A stretch of DNA of 64,000 nt from Lederbergia citrea (GTDB lineage: Bacteria; Bacillota; Bacilli; Bacillales; Bacillaceae_C): NCBI RefSeq assembly GCF_018343525.1, contig NZ_JAGYPH010000001.1, positions 1,493,778 through 1,557,777 on the forward strand. The letters are read 5' to 3'. Numbering within the stretch: the stretch's first letter is position 1; each line of letters opens with the position of its first letter. A model generated the notes under the pieces. It was not told where the DNA came from and ran no database searches. It saw nothing but the letters and a program-made list of their open reading frames with translations. Both the position numbers and the translations under genes were made by a program. Shown here in pieces: positions 36,219 to 44,734 of the stretch.

Positions 36219-36920
36219 TCATAATGGCATTGCTTCTCCCCGATGATTAATGAAGAATAAATCACGATCAATTTCCTTCTTCTTTTCAAGAATATCCAAT
36301 AGATTACTGGCCGTCTCAATAGGTGATCCCCGTGCTTTATCTCCCCCCATATCTGTTTTAATCCAGCCAGGGTGAACAGCATATACTCTTATTTGCTGAT
36401 TGGATAGATAGTGGTTCAACTGTTTGGAAAACATATTTAATGCGGTTTTTGATATCGCATATGGATAATCTCCGCCGTAAGCATTTGCGATACTTCCTGC
36501 ATCAGAAGATATATTTATAACTGTTTGATTGGTTCCTTGCTTAAGTAAAGGAAGGAAATGTTTCATTACACGCATTGGACCATACAGATTTACATTCATT
36601 GTCAATTCTAATAATGAGAAATCCAAATCCTCAATTTTTGCATCTCGTTCATATAGGACACCTGCATTGTTAATAATCGCATCAATTGATCCCTCTTTCT
36701 CCATTATTTGATTAGCTGCGATTGATATTGATTGTTCCGAAGTAACATCTAGGGACACGGATAACACCTTGTCTGGAAAGCGTTCTTGGAGCACTTTTAA
36801 CTTACCTGTTGGATTCTCGCCATCACGCGAACCTGCGATAACGGTATGTCCCCTTTCAACGGCCGTTGACGCAAGTGCTAGTCCCAACCCGCGATTGGCG
36901 CCAGTAATGAATATTTTCAT
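36219..36920 (-). CDS. SDR-family oxidoreductase
   Basis: This is a 233-residue short-chain dehydrogenase: TGANRGLGLALA at residues 6-17, NNAGV near 88, NISSDAGSI near 138 with the catalytic Ser, and YPYAISKTALNMFSKQL near 151 (YxxxK). Arg in AGSRDGENPTG after the second strand suggests NADP(H). It is closest in layout to C-factor/carbonyl-reductase-like SDRs; substrate unknown. ATG 36920 follows GGGGAGGCG. Confidence 0.85.
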   Translation of the reverse strand: MKIFITGANRGLGLALASTAVERGHTVIAGSRDGENPTGKLKVLQERFPDKVLSVSLDVTSEQSISIAANQIMEKEGSIDAIINNAGVLYERDAKIEDLDFSLLELTMNVNLYGPMRVMKHFLPLLKQGTNQTVINISSDAGSIANAYGGDYPYAISKTALNMFSKQLNHYLSNQQIRVYAVHPGWIKTDMGGDKARGSPIETASNLLDILEKKKEIDRDLFFINHRGEAMPL

Positions 36921-36938
36921 AATCGCCTCCCCTTTTTT

Positions 36939-37583
36939 CTATTCACTCTTCATAATGAAGTTAAGAAATCGCGAAATGTATTCCGTATTTTTAGCATTGG
37001 CTGGCATACAAAGGACTTTATCTTGACCTTGGATAACATTGACTAAGAGAGGAATCTCAGAAATATTTACGCCAGTTATTTCTTTTTCGTTAGCCTTAGA
37101 GTGATAAACGTGATCTTCTTGAAAAGGCAAATCCTTCATTCCACTTAATTTTTGAAAAGATAAAAGCTGGCCTTCATTCATGTTTTCGAAAAACTCTTTG
37201 TCAACGACGAAAATGTCAATATAACCAGCTGACAACTCGGCTGCCATCTTTTGAAATTCAACGCCCGCCTGCATATCCATCTGGTCACTGGATGTTTGCA
37301 TCGTTTGAATCCGGATATTTGATTTTTCTCGTACCTCTTTGGTTAACAGTTCTTCAGAGAGAGTTTCTTTAAGCTTGTCCACTTCATCTGGATTAACGGA
37401 GTCGGCCATCATGACAATATTCAACACGTCTTCCTTTTTATTGGCTACACTCGAAATCGCATAAGTTATAAAAAGCACCAGGGCAATAGCACCAATAATA
37501 AAGTACTTGTAATAATGCCAAATATATTGAATTTTTTCCGAATTATCCATTGGAGCTAACGTTTCTTTTAAGCTTTTTTTCAT
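36939..37583 (-). CDS. Membrane-anchored protein of unknown function
   Basis: This 214-residue protein has a short cytoplasmic start (MDNSEKIQYIWHYYKYFI), one membrane segment at about residues 28-47 and an extracytoplasmic domain with a TMQTSSDQMDMQAG stretch. It has no lipobox and no known motif. The domain may be a degenerate extracellular binding fold (IDIFVVDKEFFENM), but this is a guess. ATG 37583 follows AAGAAAGTGG; the longer frame would start inside the AEC transporter gene. Confidence 0.7.
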   Translation of the reverse strand: MKKSLKETLAPMDNSEKIQYIWHYYKYFIIGAIALVLFITYAISSVANKKEDVLNIVMMADSVNPDEVDKLKETLSEELLTKEVREKSNIRIQTMQTSSDQMDMQAGVEFQKMAAELSAGYIDIFVVDKEFFENMNEGQLLSFQKLSGMKDLPFQEDHVYHSKANEKEITGVNISEIPLLVNVIQGQDKVLCMPANAKNTEYISRFLNFIMKSE

Positions 37584-37624
37584 ATAGACCACTTCTTTCT
37601 TATGCAATTTATCTAATGATGATA

Positions 37625-38548
37625 TCAAAATATAATTAAAGCGATATAAATAACAAAGGTTAATGTAAATGAACTAAATAAGGTGGAAGCAATTACCGTC
37701 TGTCCAGCAAATTCAGGCTCACTATTATATTCCTGTGCGATGATTGCACTGTTTACAGAAGTCGGCATCGCTGTAGAAATAAGTAATGCCTGTGCGATGA
37801 TTCCATCAATCCCGAGAAAAAGTAAAGCTACAAGAGCAATGGATGGACCGATGATTAAGCGATAAATAATGCTTAAATAAAGCGGAACATATGTAAGTGA
37901 AATCTTAATATGAGCAATTTGAGCTCCCAAGGTTAACAAAACCATCGCAATGAGCGAGTTAGAAATATATGTAACAGGTGTTAATATGAAATTAGGCAAA
38001 GATATATTCAATACATTAAATAAGATTCCTAAGAACATGGCGTAAAATAAAGGCATTCTAAAATAGGCCAGCACTGCCTTTAATTTTCCAGTATTAATGG
38101 AATTCATTGCGACAACACCGTAAGAAAAAAGTAAAGTATTCTGAAACGCCATGACTGCTATTTGAATGGACATGGCAAATGGATCTTGTTTAAACACTAA
38201 ATCATTAACTGGTATGCCGTAGTTCCCCGAATTATAAAACATAACACTGTTTGAAAACGAGAGCTTCATTTTTTCATTTAGCTTTAAAATCCTGCCTGTA
38301 GCAGCACTCAAAAAAAACAACACCGCAACAAAAGCTGAACAGAACAGGATGACGCTAAAAAATAACGATAGTGAAAATGAGCTATCATATAATTTGATAA
38401 ATATTAAGCCAGGACTTAAAAAGTAAATATTTAACTTGGCAAGCGTATACATATCCAATTTGAATTTTCTTTGCAAGAGTACACCAATTGCAATTAAAAC
38501 AAAAACCGGTAATATAATGTCGGTAAAAATAAAAATAATATGCTGCAT
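37625..38548 (-). CDS. AEC-family (auxin efflux carrier-like) transporter
   Basis: This 307-residue membrane protein has about ten helices in two five-helix repeats, with the family pattern VMFYNSGNYGIPVNDLVF near residue 95 and SLIAMVLLTLGAQIAH near 195, and the late AQALLISTAMPTSVNSAIIA. Bacterial members export or import small organic acids such as malate; the substrate is not predictable. Start ATG 38548. Confidence 0.88.
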   Translation of the reverse strand: MQHIIFIFTDIILPVFVLIAIGVLLQRKFKLDMYTLAKLNIYFLSPGLIFIKLYDSSFSLSLFFSVILFCSAFVAVLFFLSAATGRILKLNEKMKLSFSNSVMFYNSGNYGIPVNDLVFKQDPFAMSIQIAVMAFQNTLLFSYGVVAMNSINTGKLKAVLAYFRMPLFYAMFLGILFNVLNISLPNFILTPVTYISNSLIAMVLLTLGAQIAHIKISLTYVPLYLSIIYRLIIGPSIALVALLFLGIDGIIAQALLISTAMPTSVNSAIIAQEYNSEPEFAGQTVIASTLFSSFTLTFVIYIALIIF

Positions 38549-38639
38549 TTATCGTATCTCTTCTTCCATATTAATACGTATTTATCTACCTCACTCAATG
38601 TATTTCGACAAAGACACGCAAAATCCTGCAATATAAAAG

Positions 38640-38677
38640 AAAAACAGTTCGCCAGAAGTTTTAAAGCGGACTGTTAT
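38640..38677 (-). terminator. Terminator of the amino-acid ABC operon
   Basis: On the minus strand ACAGTCCGC pairs with GCGAACTGT (one mismatch) around a loop, followed by TTTTTCTTTT. Confidence 0.8.
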
Positions 38678-38708
38678 TTGTTCTTGATTATTAATTTACA
38701 CGATGCCC

Positions 38709-39431
38709 TTAAAGGATTTTACTTAAAAATGCTTTTGTACGCTCATGCTGCGGGTTAGAAAATAATTCTTGAGGAACGTTTTCTTCAACGATATAGCCAT
38801 TGTCCATGAAAATGACCCGATCACCCACTTCACGAGCAAAGCCCATCTCATGTGTAACTACAATCATGGTCATGCCTTCTTCAGCAAGTTGTTTCATTAC
38901 TTCTAGCACTTCACCGACCATCTCTGGATCAAGTGCAGATGTTGGCTCATCAAATAACATGATTTTTGGTTCCATCGCAAGTGCACGCGCAATAGCAACC
39001 CGCTGTTTCTGACCGCCTGATAAGGAATCTGGATAGGCGGATGCTTTTTCAGACAGACCTACTTTCGCAAGCAACTCAAGCGCCTTTTGCTCAGCCTCCT
39101 GCTTTTTCATACCCTTTACATTGATTGGAGCAAGAGTGATATTTTCAAGAATTGTTTTATGCGGAAATAAATTAAAGTGTTGAAACACCATTCCGACATC
39201 TTTTCGAATCTCATTAATTTCGGTTTTTTTATTAGTCAAGTCCTTACCAGTAACAAATACATTACCACCGGTAACCGACTCTAATAAATTCAGGCAGCGA
39301 ATAAATGTCGATTTTCCTGATCCTGATGGTCCTATAACAACGACAACTTCCTGTGGTTTAACCTCTAGTGAAATATCCTTCAGTACTTCATTGTCGCCGA
39401 ATGACTTTTTTAAATTTTTTACAGAGATCAT
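38709..39431 (-). CDS. Polar amino-acid ABC transporter ATP-binding protein
   Basis: This 240-residue ATPase has Walker [16 protein letters not shown] at residues 33-47, Q-loop [12 protein letters not shown] near 83, signature [16 protein letters not shown] near 137, Walker [15 protein letters not shown] near 158 and switch His in VVTHEMGFA. It belongs to the GlnQ/HisP-type polar amino-acid group. Its ATG overlaps the permease stop (ATGA), so the pair is coupled. Confidence 0.95.
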   Translation of the reverse strand: MISVKNLKKSFGDNEVLKDISLEVKPQEVVVVIGPSGSGKSTFIRCLNLLESVTGGNVFVTGKDLTNKKTEINEIRKDVGMVFQHFNLFPHKTILENITLAPINVKGMKKQEAEQKALELLAKVGLSEKASAYPDSLSGGQKQRVAIARALAMEPKIMLFDEPTSALDPEMVGEVLEVMKQLAEEGMTMIVVTHEMGFAREVGDRVIFMDNGYIVEENVPQELFSNPQHERTKAFLSKIL

Positions 39432-40084
39432 TCAGTCTTCATTCTCCTTTCGATGTAATCCATCAAATAAGTAAGTGATAAGGTCAATACCAGGTATATC
39501 GCTGCTGCTGTAAGGTATGGCTCCCATACACGCATATATTGTCCGCCTGCAACACGCCCCCAATACATAAGTTCAGGTGCTGCGATAATAGCTGCCAGCG
39601 ATGTTTCTTTTAGTAAAACAATAAACTCATTTCCGAGCGGAGGAATCATACGTTTTACAGCTTGAGGTAAAATGACAAGTTTCATTGCCTGTACATGGCT
39701 CATGCCAAGTGAACGTGCAGCTTCCATTTGCCCTTTATCGATCGACTGGATTCCCGCACGGAAAATTTCAGCAATATAGGCTGCTGAGTTTAATGATAAT
39801 GCGATGATTGCTGATACAATTGGGTTTGCCGGAGTCATAAATAACGGTACTACACCAAAGTGAATAAGCAAAATTTGGACGAGAAATGGTGTCCCCCGGA
39901 AAATATTAATGTACCAGACAAACGGAAATCGGATCAAGGGGTTTGACGACATTTTCCCAAGGCCAATCAACAGACCAAAAATAAGCCCAATCGTAACTCC
40001 TGCCAAGGCCAAGCCAATCGTCAAAAGCGTTCCTTTTAAAAATAATGGCATGTAATCTACTATAATATCAAATCGAATATCCAT
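39428..40084 (-). CDS. Polar amino-acid ABC transporter permease
   Basis: This 218-residue HisM/GlnP-type permease has about five membrane segments. The family helix [20 protein letters not shown] lies near the start, and the EAA-like loop [21 protein letters not shown] near 133-153 contacts the ATPase. It is encoded between binding protein and ATPase. ATG 40084 follows AAAGGTGG. Confidence 0.93.
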   Translation of the reverse strand: MDIRFDIIVDYMPLFLKGTLLTIGLALAGVTIGLIFGLLIGLGKMSSNPLIRFPFVWYINIFRGTPFLVQILLIHFGVVPLFMTPANPIVSAIIALSLNSAAYIAEIFRAGIQSIDKGQMEAARSLGMSHVQAMKLVILPQAVKRMIPPLGNEFIVLLKETSLAAIIAAPELMYWGRVAGGQYMRVWEPYLTAAAIYLVLTLSLTYLMDYIERRMKTE

Positions 40085-40105
40085 GGCTTATCCACCTTTC
40101 GTCAG

Positions 40106-40149
40106 CAAAAACGGCCGTCCACAGGCTATAGCCTGAAGTGGACAGCCGC
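40106..40149 (-). terminator. Attenuator-like hairpin between binding protein and permease
   Basis: On the minus strand CGGCTGTCCACTTCAGGC pairs with GCCTGTGGACGGCCG around a TATA loop, followed by TTTTTGC. It is positioned to lower permease/ATPase expression relative to the binding protein and to stabilise the upstream message. Confidence 0.85.
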
Positions 40150-40203
40150 ATATGCCATCATTATCTCACAATGTAACAGACAGTAAAACTTAATTCTGAA
40201 ATT

Positions 40204-41037
40204 TTACTTATATAGATTTGCAGCTTCTTGTAAAGATTTCAAATTGGGCTCTTCATTGAACCACTTTTTATAAATTTCCTCATATTTCCCGTTTTCAAAC
40301 AATTTATTTAGTGCAGTGTCAAATTCGTCTGTCAATTCGCTTCCTTTCTGGAAAGCAAATCCATAATACTCTGCGTCAAATTGTTTATCCCCAACCGTTT
40401 GTACTCCGTTATCAGGATTGTTTTTCACATATTCAAGCGCAACCGCGATATCTGTGACTACAGCGTCAACGTTTTTGCTTTGAAGCGCTTGGAACATTAA
40501 GGCGGCTGTTTCGTATTTAGATATATCTGATGAGTTTTTCCCAACGATATCTTCAGCTGAATACTGGCCTGTCGTACCATTTTGAACACCAATTTTCTTG
40601 CCTTTTAAATCTTCTGCACTATTAATCTTCACATCTTTATTAAAAGCAATCATACTAGTGGACTCAAAGTATGGTACCGAAAAATCATACGTCTTTAGTC
40701 GATCTTCTTTAATTGTAATTCCTGACATACCGATGTCCAACTGCTTGCCTTGCAATCCGGCTAACATGGCATCCCAGCCGGTATTTTCAATTTTCAATTC
40801 ATAACCCGCCTCTTCAGCTGCTGCACTTAGCAGATCAATATCAAAGCCAGTTATTTCCCCTTTGTCCATAAATTCAAATGGAGCAAAAGTTGCTTCTGTT
40901 CCAACATTTAATACTTTTTTGGCTTCTGTTCCGTTTTCTTTATTACCTGCATCTTCCTTATTAGTCCCGCATGCTGCTAAAAGTAGGACACAGCTGGCCA
41001 CAATGGCGAATAATGACTTTTTTAATGAAAATGACAT
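40204..41037 (-). CDS. Amino-acid ABC transporter substrate-binding lipoprotein
   Basis: This 277-residue protein has a lipoprotein signal with lipobox LLLAAC (Cys near 23) and a bilobed binding domain of SBP family 3: VGTEATFAPFEFMDKGEITG near 46-65, FDIDLLSAAAEEAGYEL, MSGITIKEDRLKTYDFSVPY near 108, and KIGVQNGTTGQYSAE near 146. Arg in KEDRLKTYDFS is the usual carboxylate clamp for an alpha-amino acid. Exact amino acid unknown, glutamine or arginine group possible. ATG 41037 follows AGAGGGGTT. Confidence 0.93.
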   Translation of the reverse strand: MSFSLKKSLFAIVASCVLLLAACGTNKEDAGNKENGTEAKKVLNVGTEATFAPFEFMDKGEITGFDIDLLSAAAEEAGYELKIENTGWDAMLAGLQGKQLDIGMSGITIKEDRLKTYDFSVPYFESTSMIAFNKDVKINSAEDLKGKKIGVQNGTTGQYSAEDIVGKNSSDISKYETAALMFQALQSKNVDAVVTDIAVALEYVKNNPDNGVQTVGDKQFDAEYYGFAFQKGSELTDEFDTALNKLFENGKYEEIYKKWFNEEPNLKSLQEAANLYK

Positions 41038-41141
41038 TTTACTAACCCCTCTTTTATGTATTCTTTATAAGTATAATAACTTCATTACTACTAATTTACA
41101 AGTACTAATTTAATATTTTATCAATATTATTGCATATTTAT

Positions 41142-41621
41142 TCATATGGAAGATAATGGTGGAAAGGCTCCTTGTTTCCCCCTATTACACCACTTAAAAA
41201 CAGACCAAACAATAATAAGGAAAAGAAAGTATCCAAAGAAAGAATAGCTATGACTCCATTTTTCACTGTGAAAAAATAATCCAAAATGCTCCGACATTTT
41301 TTCAATTGCTGGACAAATGATACTGAGTGTAAAAATGAGAACCAACCTCTTCCATCTATTTATCCTATTCATTACAAATAGAAACATCCATGTTAAAAAA
41401 GGTAGTCCAGCCATTGTAAAGGCTATATTTATTGAAAAAATAGTTGGAAAAGGACGGATGGGAAATTCATATATGTTTTTTCCTACTAAATAAAGATCTA
41501 AATATGTTCCGAACAGAGATGCGAATAAGATTGTAGTAATGTACGAAAGTTTGCTAACTAAAAATCGCTTTCTTGGCAAGGGCGACAAGCTCGAGTTTCT
41601 CAAGTGTTTCACAGTATTCAC
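41142..41621 (-). CDS. CBO0543-family small membrane protein
   Basis: This 159-residue protein has four to five membrane segments (TTILFASLFGTYLDLYLVG; FSINIAFTMAGLPFLTWMFL; SYSFFGYFLFLIIVWSVF) and the pattern seen in Bacillus and Clostridium CBO0543-type proteins of unknown function. The start is taken as GTG 41621, which has GGGAGAG nine bases upstream and overlaps the 3' end of the DUF2515 gene by 68 bases. A later TTG start is possible. Confidence 0.65.
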   Translation of the reverse strand: MNTVKHLRNSSLSPLPRKRFLVSKLSYITTILFASLFGTYLDLYLVGKNIYEFPIRPFPTIFSINIAFTMAGLPFLTWMFLFVMNRINRWKRLVLIFTLSIICPAIEKMSEHFGLFFHSEKWSHSYSFFGYFLFLIIVWSVFKWCNRGKQGAFPPLSSI

Positions 41622-42600
41622 CTACAATCTCTCCCTTAATTATTTCTTTGTCCTCTTGTAAATACTCGACTATCCTCCAATGATTAAACCAATCTCCAAG
41701 CTCTGCTTCCTTATGCTCTACATTCTTCCAGGCATACTCAAGTTTAGGACTAAATAATCTATGCGCTCCCGTTCTCAACTTGCACCCCTTCAGCCGCCTA
41801 GTAAAAGCAGCTCCTGGAAGCCCGTCGTTAACATCATTAAACACATCTTGCCAATAGTCCTTCCTAGATCCTGTATGCGGATGGGAAACAGCCCAATGAA
41901 AGGCCTTTTCCCATTGTTCTTTATGATAGAATAGTAAGCTGTACAGCCTCTTCCCAAGCATGATTCTTTCATGTAATGAGTCGAAATGCCGTAAAGTTTG
42001 TCCGCTAAGTGCTGTTTTCTCTCCCTTGTGTCCTCCTCTTTCGAATGGAAACAAAATATGATTGAATGATAGAAGATCCTGTACTACAAACTCGAACTTG
42101 TGCAACACCTTATTCTTATAAAGAGGATTTTGTACGATTCTTTTCTCCAAATAGCTTTGTTCATTAATGATTAAAGCTATAGCAAGAAGATAACAGTCCC
42201 GTTTTTTCCAAAATTGATTCCACATCACTTCCATAAATACGGAAATGTTCAAATAAGGCAATAAGTAGAATAGGTTGCGATTCTGCCTCAAGCACTCCCG
42301 ATAAAGTAAAAACTGCGGATAGGCATCCTGAAAAATAAGCCAGTTTCCACGTTCCAAAAAAGAAAAAAATGTTTCTCTTGTTTTTTCATTCATAAGCCTC
42401 GAGAGAAGATCGCCCTTTAAATCCGTCATATTCCATCCCCCATTTCTTGAAACCATATGACCGAGGAATGCCCAGTGAATTTCCGGATGGCATCGATAAA
42501 AGTCGAGATAGGCCTTCGTTCGCGTTACATTATTTGCATTCAACTGAATTGTTTTCAGCCGTATTTCACGAAGAAGCTGATCATCATCTCTAGACAACAC
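41554..42600 (-). CDS. yppC: DUF2515-family protein (YppC-like)
   Basis: This protein is 348 residues from GTG 42600, of unknown function and Bacillaceae-specific. The family pattern KTIQLNANNVTRTKAYLDFY lies near residue 16-35, followed by HPEIHWAFLGHMVSRNGGWNM and DAYPQFLLYRE. The frame stays open and protein-like upstream to 42708 (KKLGGKRRLPGNLLEIKADL), where a perfect ribosome binding site GGAGGTGAGG sits before an ATT codon. The true start may therefore be that unusual ATT, giving about 384 residues. It is divergent from sqhC. Confidence 0.8.
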   Translation of the reverse strand: MLSRDDDQLLREIRLKTIQLNANNVTRTKAYLDFYRCHPEIHWAFLGHMVSRNGGWNMTDLKGDLLSRLMNEKTRETFFSFLERGNWLIFQDAYPQFLLYRECLRQNRNLFYLLPYLNISVFMEVMWNQFWKKRDCYLLAIALIINEQSYLEKRIVQNPLYKNKVLHKFEFVVQDLLSFNHILFPFERGGHKGEKTALSGQTLRHFDSLHERIMLGKRLYSLLFYHKEQWEKAFHWAVSHPHTGSRKDYWQDVFNDVNDGLPGAAFTRRLKGCKLRTGAHRLFSPKLEYAWKNVEHKEAELGDWFNHWRIVEYLQEDKEIIKGEIVGEYCETLEKLELVALAKKAIFS

Positions 42601-42787
42601 TTGCTCTCCCGTTAGAGAGTTATGTTGCTTTTTCAGTAAATCAGCTTTAATCTCAAGTAAATTTCCCGGCAGCCTCCTCTTTCCACCAAGCTTTTTCAGG
42701 AAAATAATATCTCCTCACCTCCAATAAGAATTCTTTTTTTCATGATGGAATATGTATAGGAAGGAATGATTTTTTATAGGAGATGGT

Positions 42788-44671
42788 GTGGCGGTGAATC
42801 GTACTGAAAATTTAATCAGTCATATTGTCCAACAGCTTAAGGCAGCGCAGACACCTAATGGTTCATGGGACTATCCATTTGATACAGGAGTCTCAACAGA
42901 CACTTATATGATCATTTTATTACGCACACTGGAAATAAATGATGAAGACTTAATCCAAGAATTATCAGAAAGGATATTGAGCAAGCAGGAGGAAAATGGT
43001 GCGTGGAAGCTTTTTCATGATGAAGGAAATGGGAATTTAAACGCTACAGTCGAAGCTTTATACGCACTTCGATATTCTGGCTATTATCCAAAGGAGGATA
43101 AACGGTTACAACGGGCTAAAAAGTTTATTTTAGCAAACGGCGGAATCGAAAAATCCCATATGCTAGCAAAAATTATGTTTGCCTTAACAGGACAAATTCC
43201 ATGGCCAGCTTTTTTTCCTATCCCTGTTGAAATGATCCTTTTACCGCCTTCCTTTCCAATCAACTTTTATGACATTTCTAATTTTGGCAGATCCAATCTT
43301 GCACCGATTATGATTTTAGCTACAAAGAAATATAGCAAAAAAACAAAAAGGAGCCCTAAGCTTACCGATCTATATATTTCCAGAGAAGATGATTTTTTCA
43401 ACTGGCCGGAAACACGTGAATCGAAAAGGTTTTTTTCGCTCATAAGCGAGGGAATAAAAAATCTTGTAGGTTTGCCCAAATATATTCATTCTATGGCAAT
43501 TAATCGAGCCAAACAATATATGCTAAACCATATTGAACCTGATGGAACCCAATTTAGTTATTTCAGTTCCACGTTTTTAATGATCTTTGCTCTGCTCTCT
43601 CTCGGATACTCAAAAAACGATCCATTAATCTTAAATGCGATCAATGGTATAAAATCGATGAAATGCAAGATTAACGGTTATACTCACATGCAATATACGA
43701 CTGCAAATGTATGGAATACATCGTTAATCAGCTTTGCACTTCAAACGGCGGGGATTCCCCCAACAGATCCAATGATCACAAAGGCAAATCAATATTTATT
43801 AGAACGAGAACAATATAAATATGGAGATTGGGTAATTCATAATCCTACCGCTTTACCTGGAGGATGGGGATTTTCAGATGTCAATACGATCGATCCTGAT
43901 GTCGATGATACAACGGCAACACTAAGGGCTTTTGCAAATCTCGTTGAAACTGAGCCAACGTTGCGCCAAGCTTGGGACAGAGGTAAGGCGTGGGCACTAG
44001 CCATGCAAAATGATGATGGTGGATGGCCTGCCTTTGAAAAAAATGTCGATAAAAAATGGTTGAAAATGCTTCCGATTGAAGGTGGACGATTTTTGCTGTC
44101 AGATGCGAGTAGCGCAGATTTGACAGGCAGAACCCTAGAATTTTTTGGTGGTTACACAAATTTACCGAAAACAAATGATGTAATGAAACGTGGAATAGAC
44201 TGGCTTTTTCACGATCAGAAAAAGGATGGTTCATGGTATGGCCGTTGGGGAATCTGCTATATTTATGGAACTTGGGCAGCGATAACCGGCCTTATTGCAT
44301 CAGGTGTTGACCCCCAAAATAAAAACGTACAAAAAGGGGTAAATTGGTTAAAACAAATTCAAAATCGAGATGGTGGCTGGGGTGAGTCATGCAAAAGTGA
44401 TTTAAATAATACTTACATCCCCCTTGGATCGAGCAACGTAACACAAACCGCTTGGGCGCTAGATGCACTCATCTCGGTTGCGGATAAGCCTTCACCGAAT
44501 ATTAATGCAGGAATTGCTTACTTGCTCGATTCCTATGAAAAAAGCGATTGGACTATTGATTACCCTGTTGGACAGGGTATGGGCGGCGGTTTCTATATCC
44601 ACTACCATAGCTATCAATATATTTTCCCATTACTGGCTTTGGCGCATTATGAAAAAAAGTTTCAGGGATAA
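42788..44671 (+). CDS. sqhC: Squalene-hopene cyclase
   Basis: This 627-residue membrane-associated cyclase converts squalene, or in Bacillus related C35 sesquarterpenes, to hopanoid-type polycycles. The catalytic acid motif DPDVDDTTATLRA lies near residue 370. Several QW repeats are visible: QTPNGSWDYPF near 20, KQEENGAWKLF near 68, QNDDGGWPAFEKN near 405, QKKDGSWYGRWG near 480 and QNRDGGWGESC near 530. Start GTG 42788 lies five bases after AGGAG; GTG 42794 is an alternative. It is monocistronic with a strong terminator. Confidence 0.95.
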   Translation: MAVNRTENLISHIVQQLKAAQTPNGSWDYPFDTGVSTDTYMIILLRTLEINDEDLIQELSERILSKQEENGAWKLFHDEGNGNLNATVEALYALRYSGYYPKEDKRLQRAKKFILANGGIEKSHMLAKIMFALTGQIPWPAFFPIPVEMILLPPSFPINFYDISNFGRSNLAPIMILATKKYSKKTKRSPKLTDLYISREDDFFNWPETRESKRFFSLISEGIKNLVGLPKYIHSMAINRAKQYMLNHIEPDGTQFSYFSSTFLMIFALLSLGYSKNDPLILNAINGIKSMKCKINGYTHMQYTTANVWNTSLISFALQTAGIPPTDPMITKANQYLLEREQYKYGDWVIHNPTALPGGWGFSDVNTIDPDVDDTTATLRAFANLVETEPTLRQAWDRGKAWALAMQNDDGGWPAFEKNVDKKWLKMLPIEGGRFLLSDASSADLTGRTLEFFGGYTNLPKTNDVMKRGIDWLFHDQKKDGSWYGRWGICYIYGTWAAITGLIASGVDPQNKNVQKGVNWLKQIQNRDGGWGESCKSDLNNTYIPLGSSNVTQTAWALDALISVADKPSPNINAGIAYLLDSYEKSDWTIDYPVGQGMGGGFYIHYHSYQYIFPLLALAHYEKKFQG

Positions 44672-44672
44672 G

Positions 44673-44717
44673 AAAAAAGCTTCAAACTATGTGGCTCAAG
44701 GTTTGAAGCTTTTTTAA
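44673..44717. terminator. Bidirectional terminator between sqhC and the sugar operon
   Basis: AAAAAAGCTTCAAAC pairs with GTTTGAAGCTTTTTT. It serves sqhC and the convergent GH36 gene. Confidence 0.93.
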
Positions 44718-44734
44718 TAAATATCTAAATCCGT

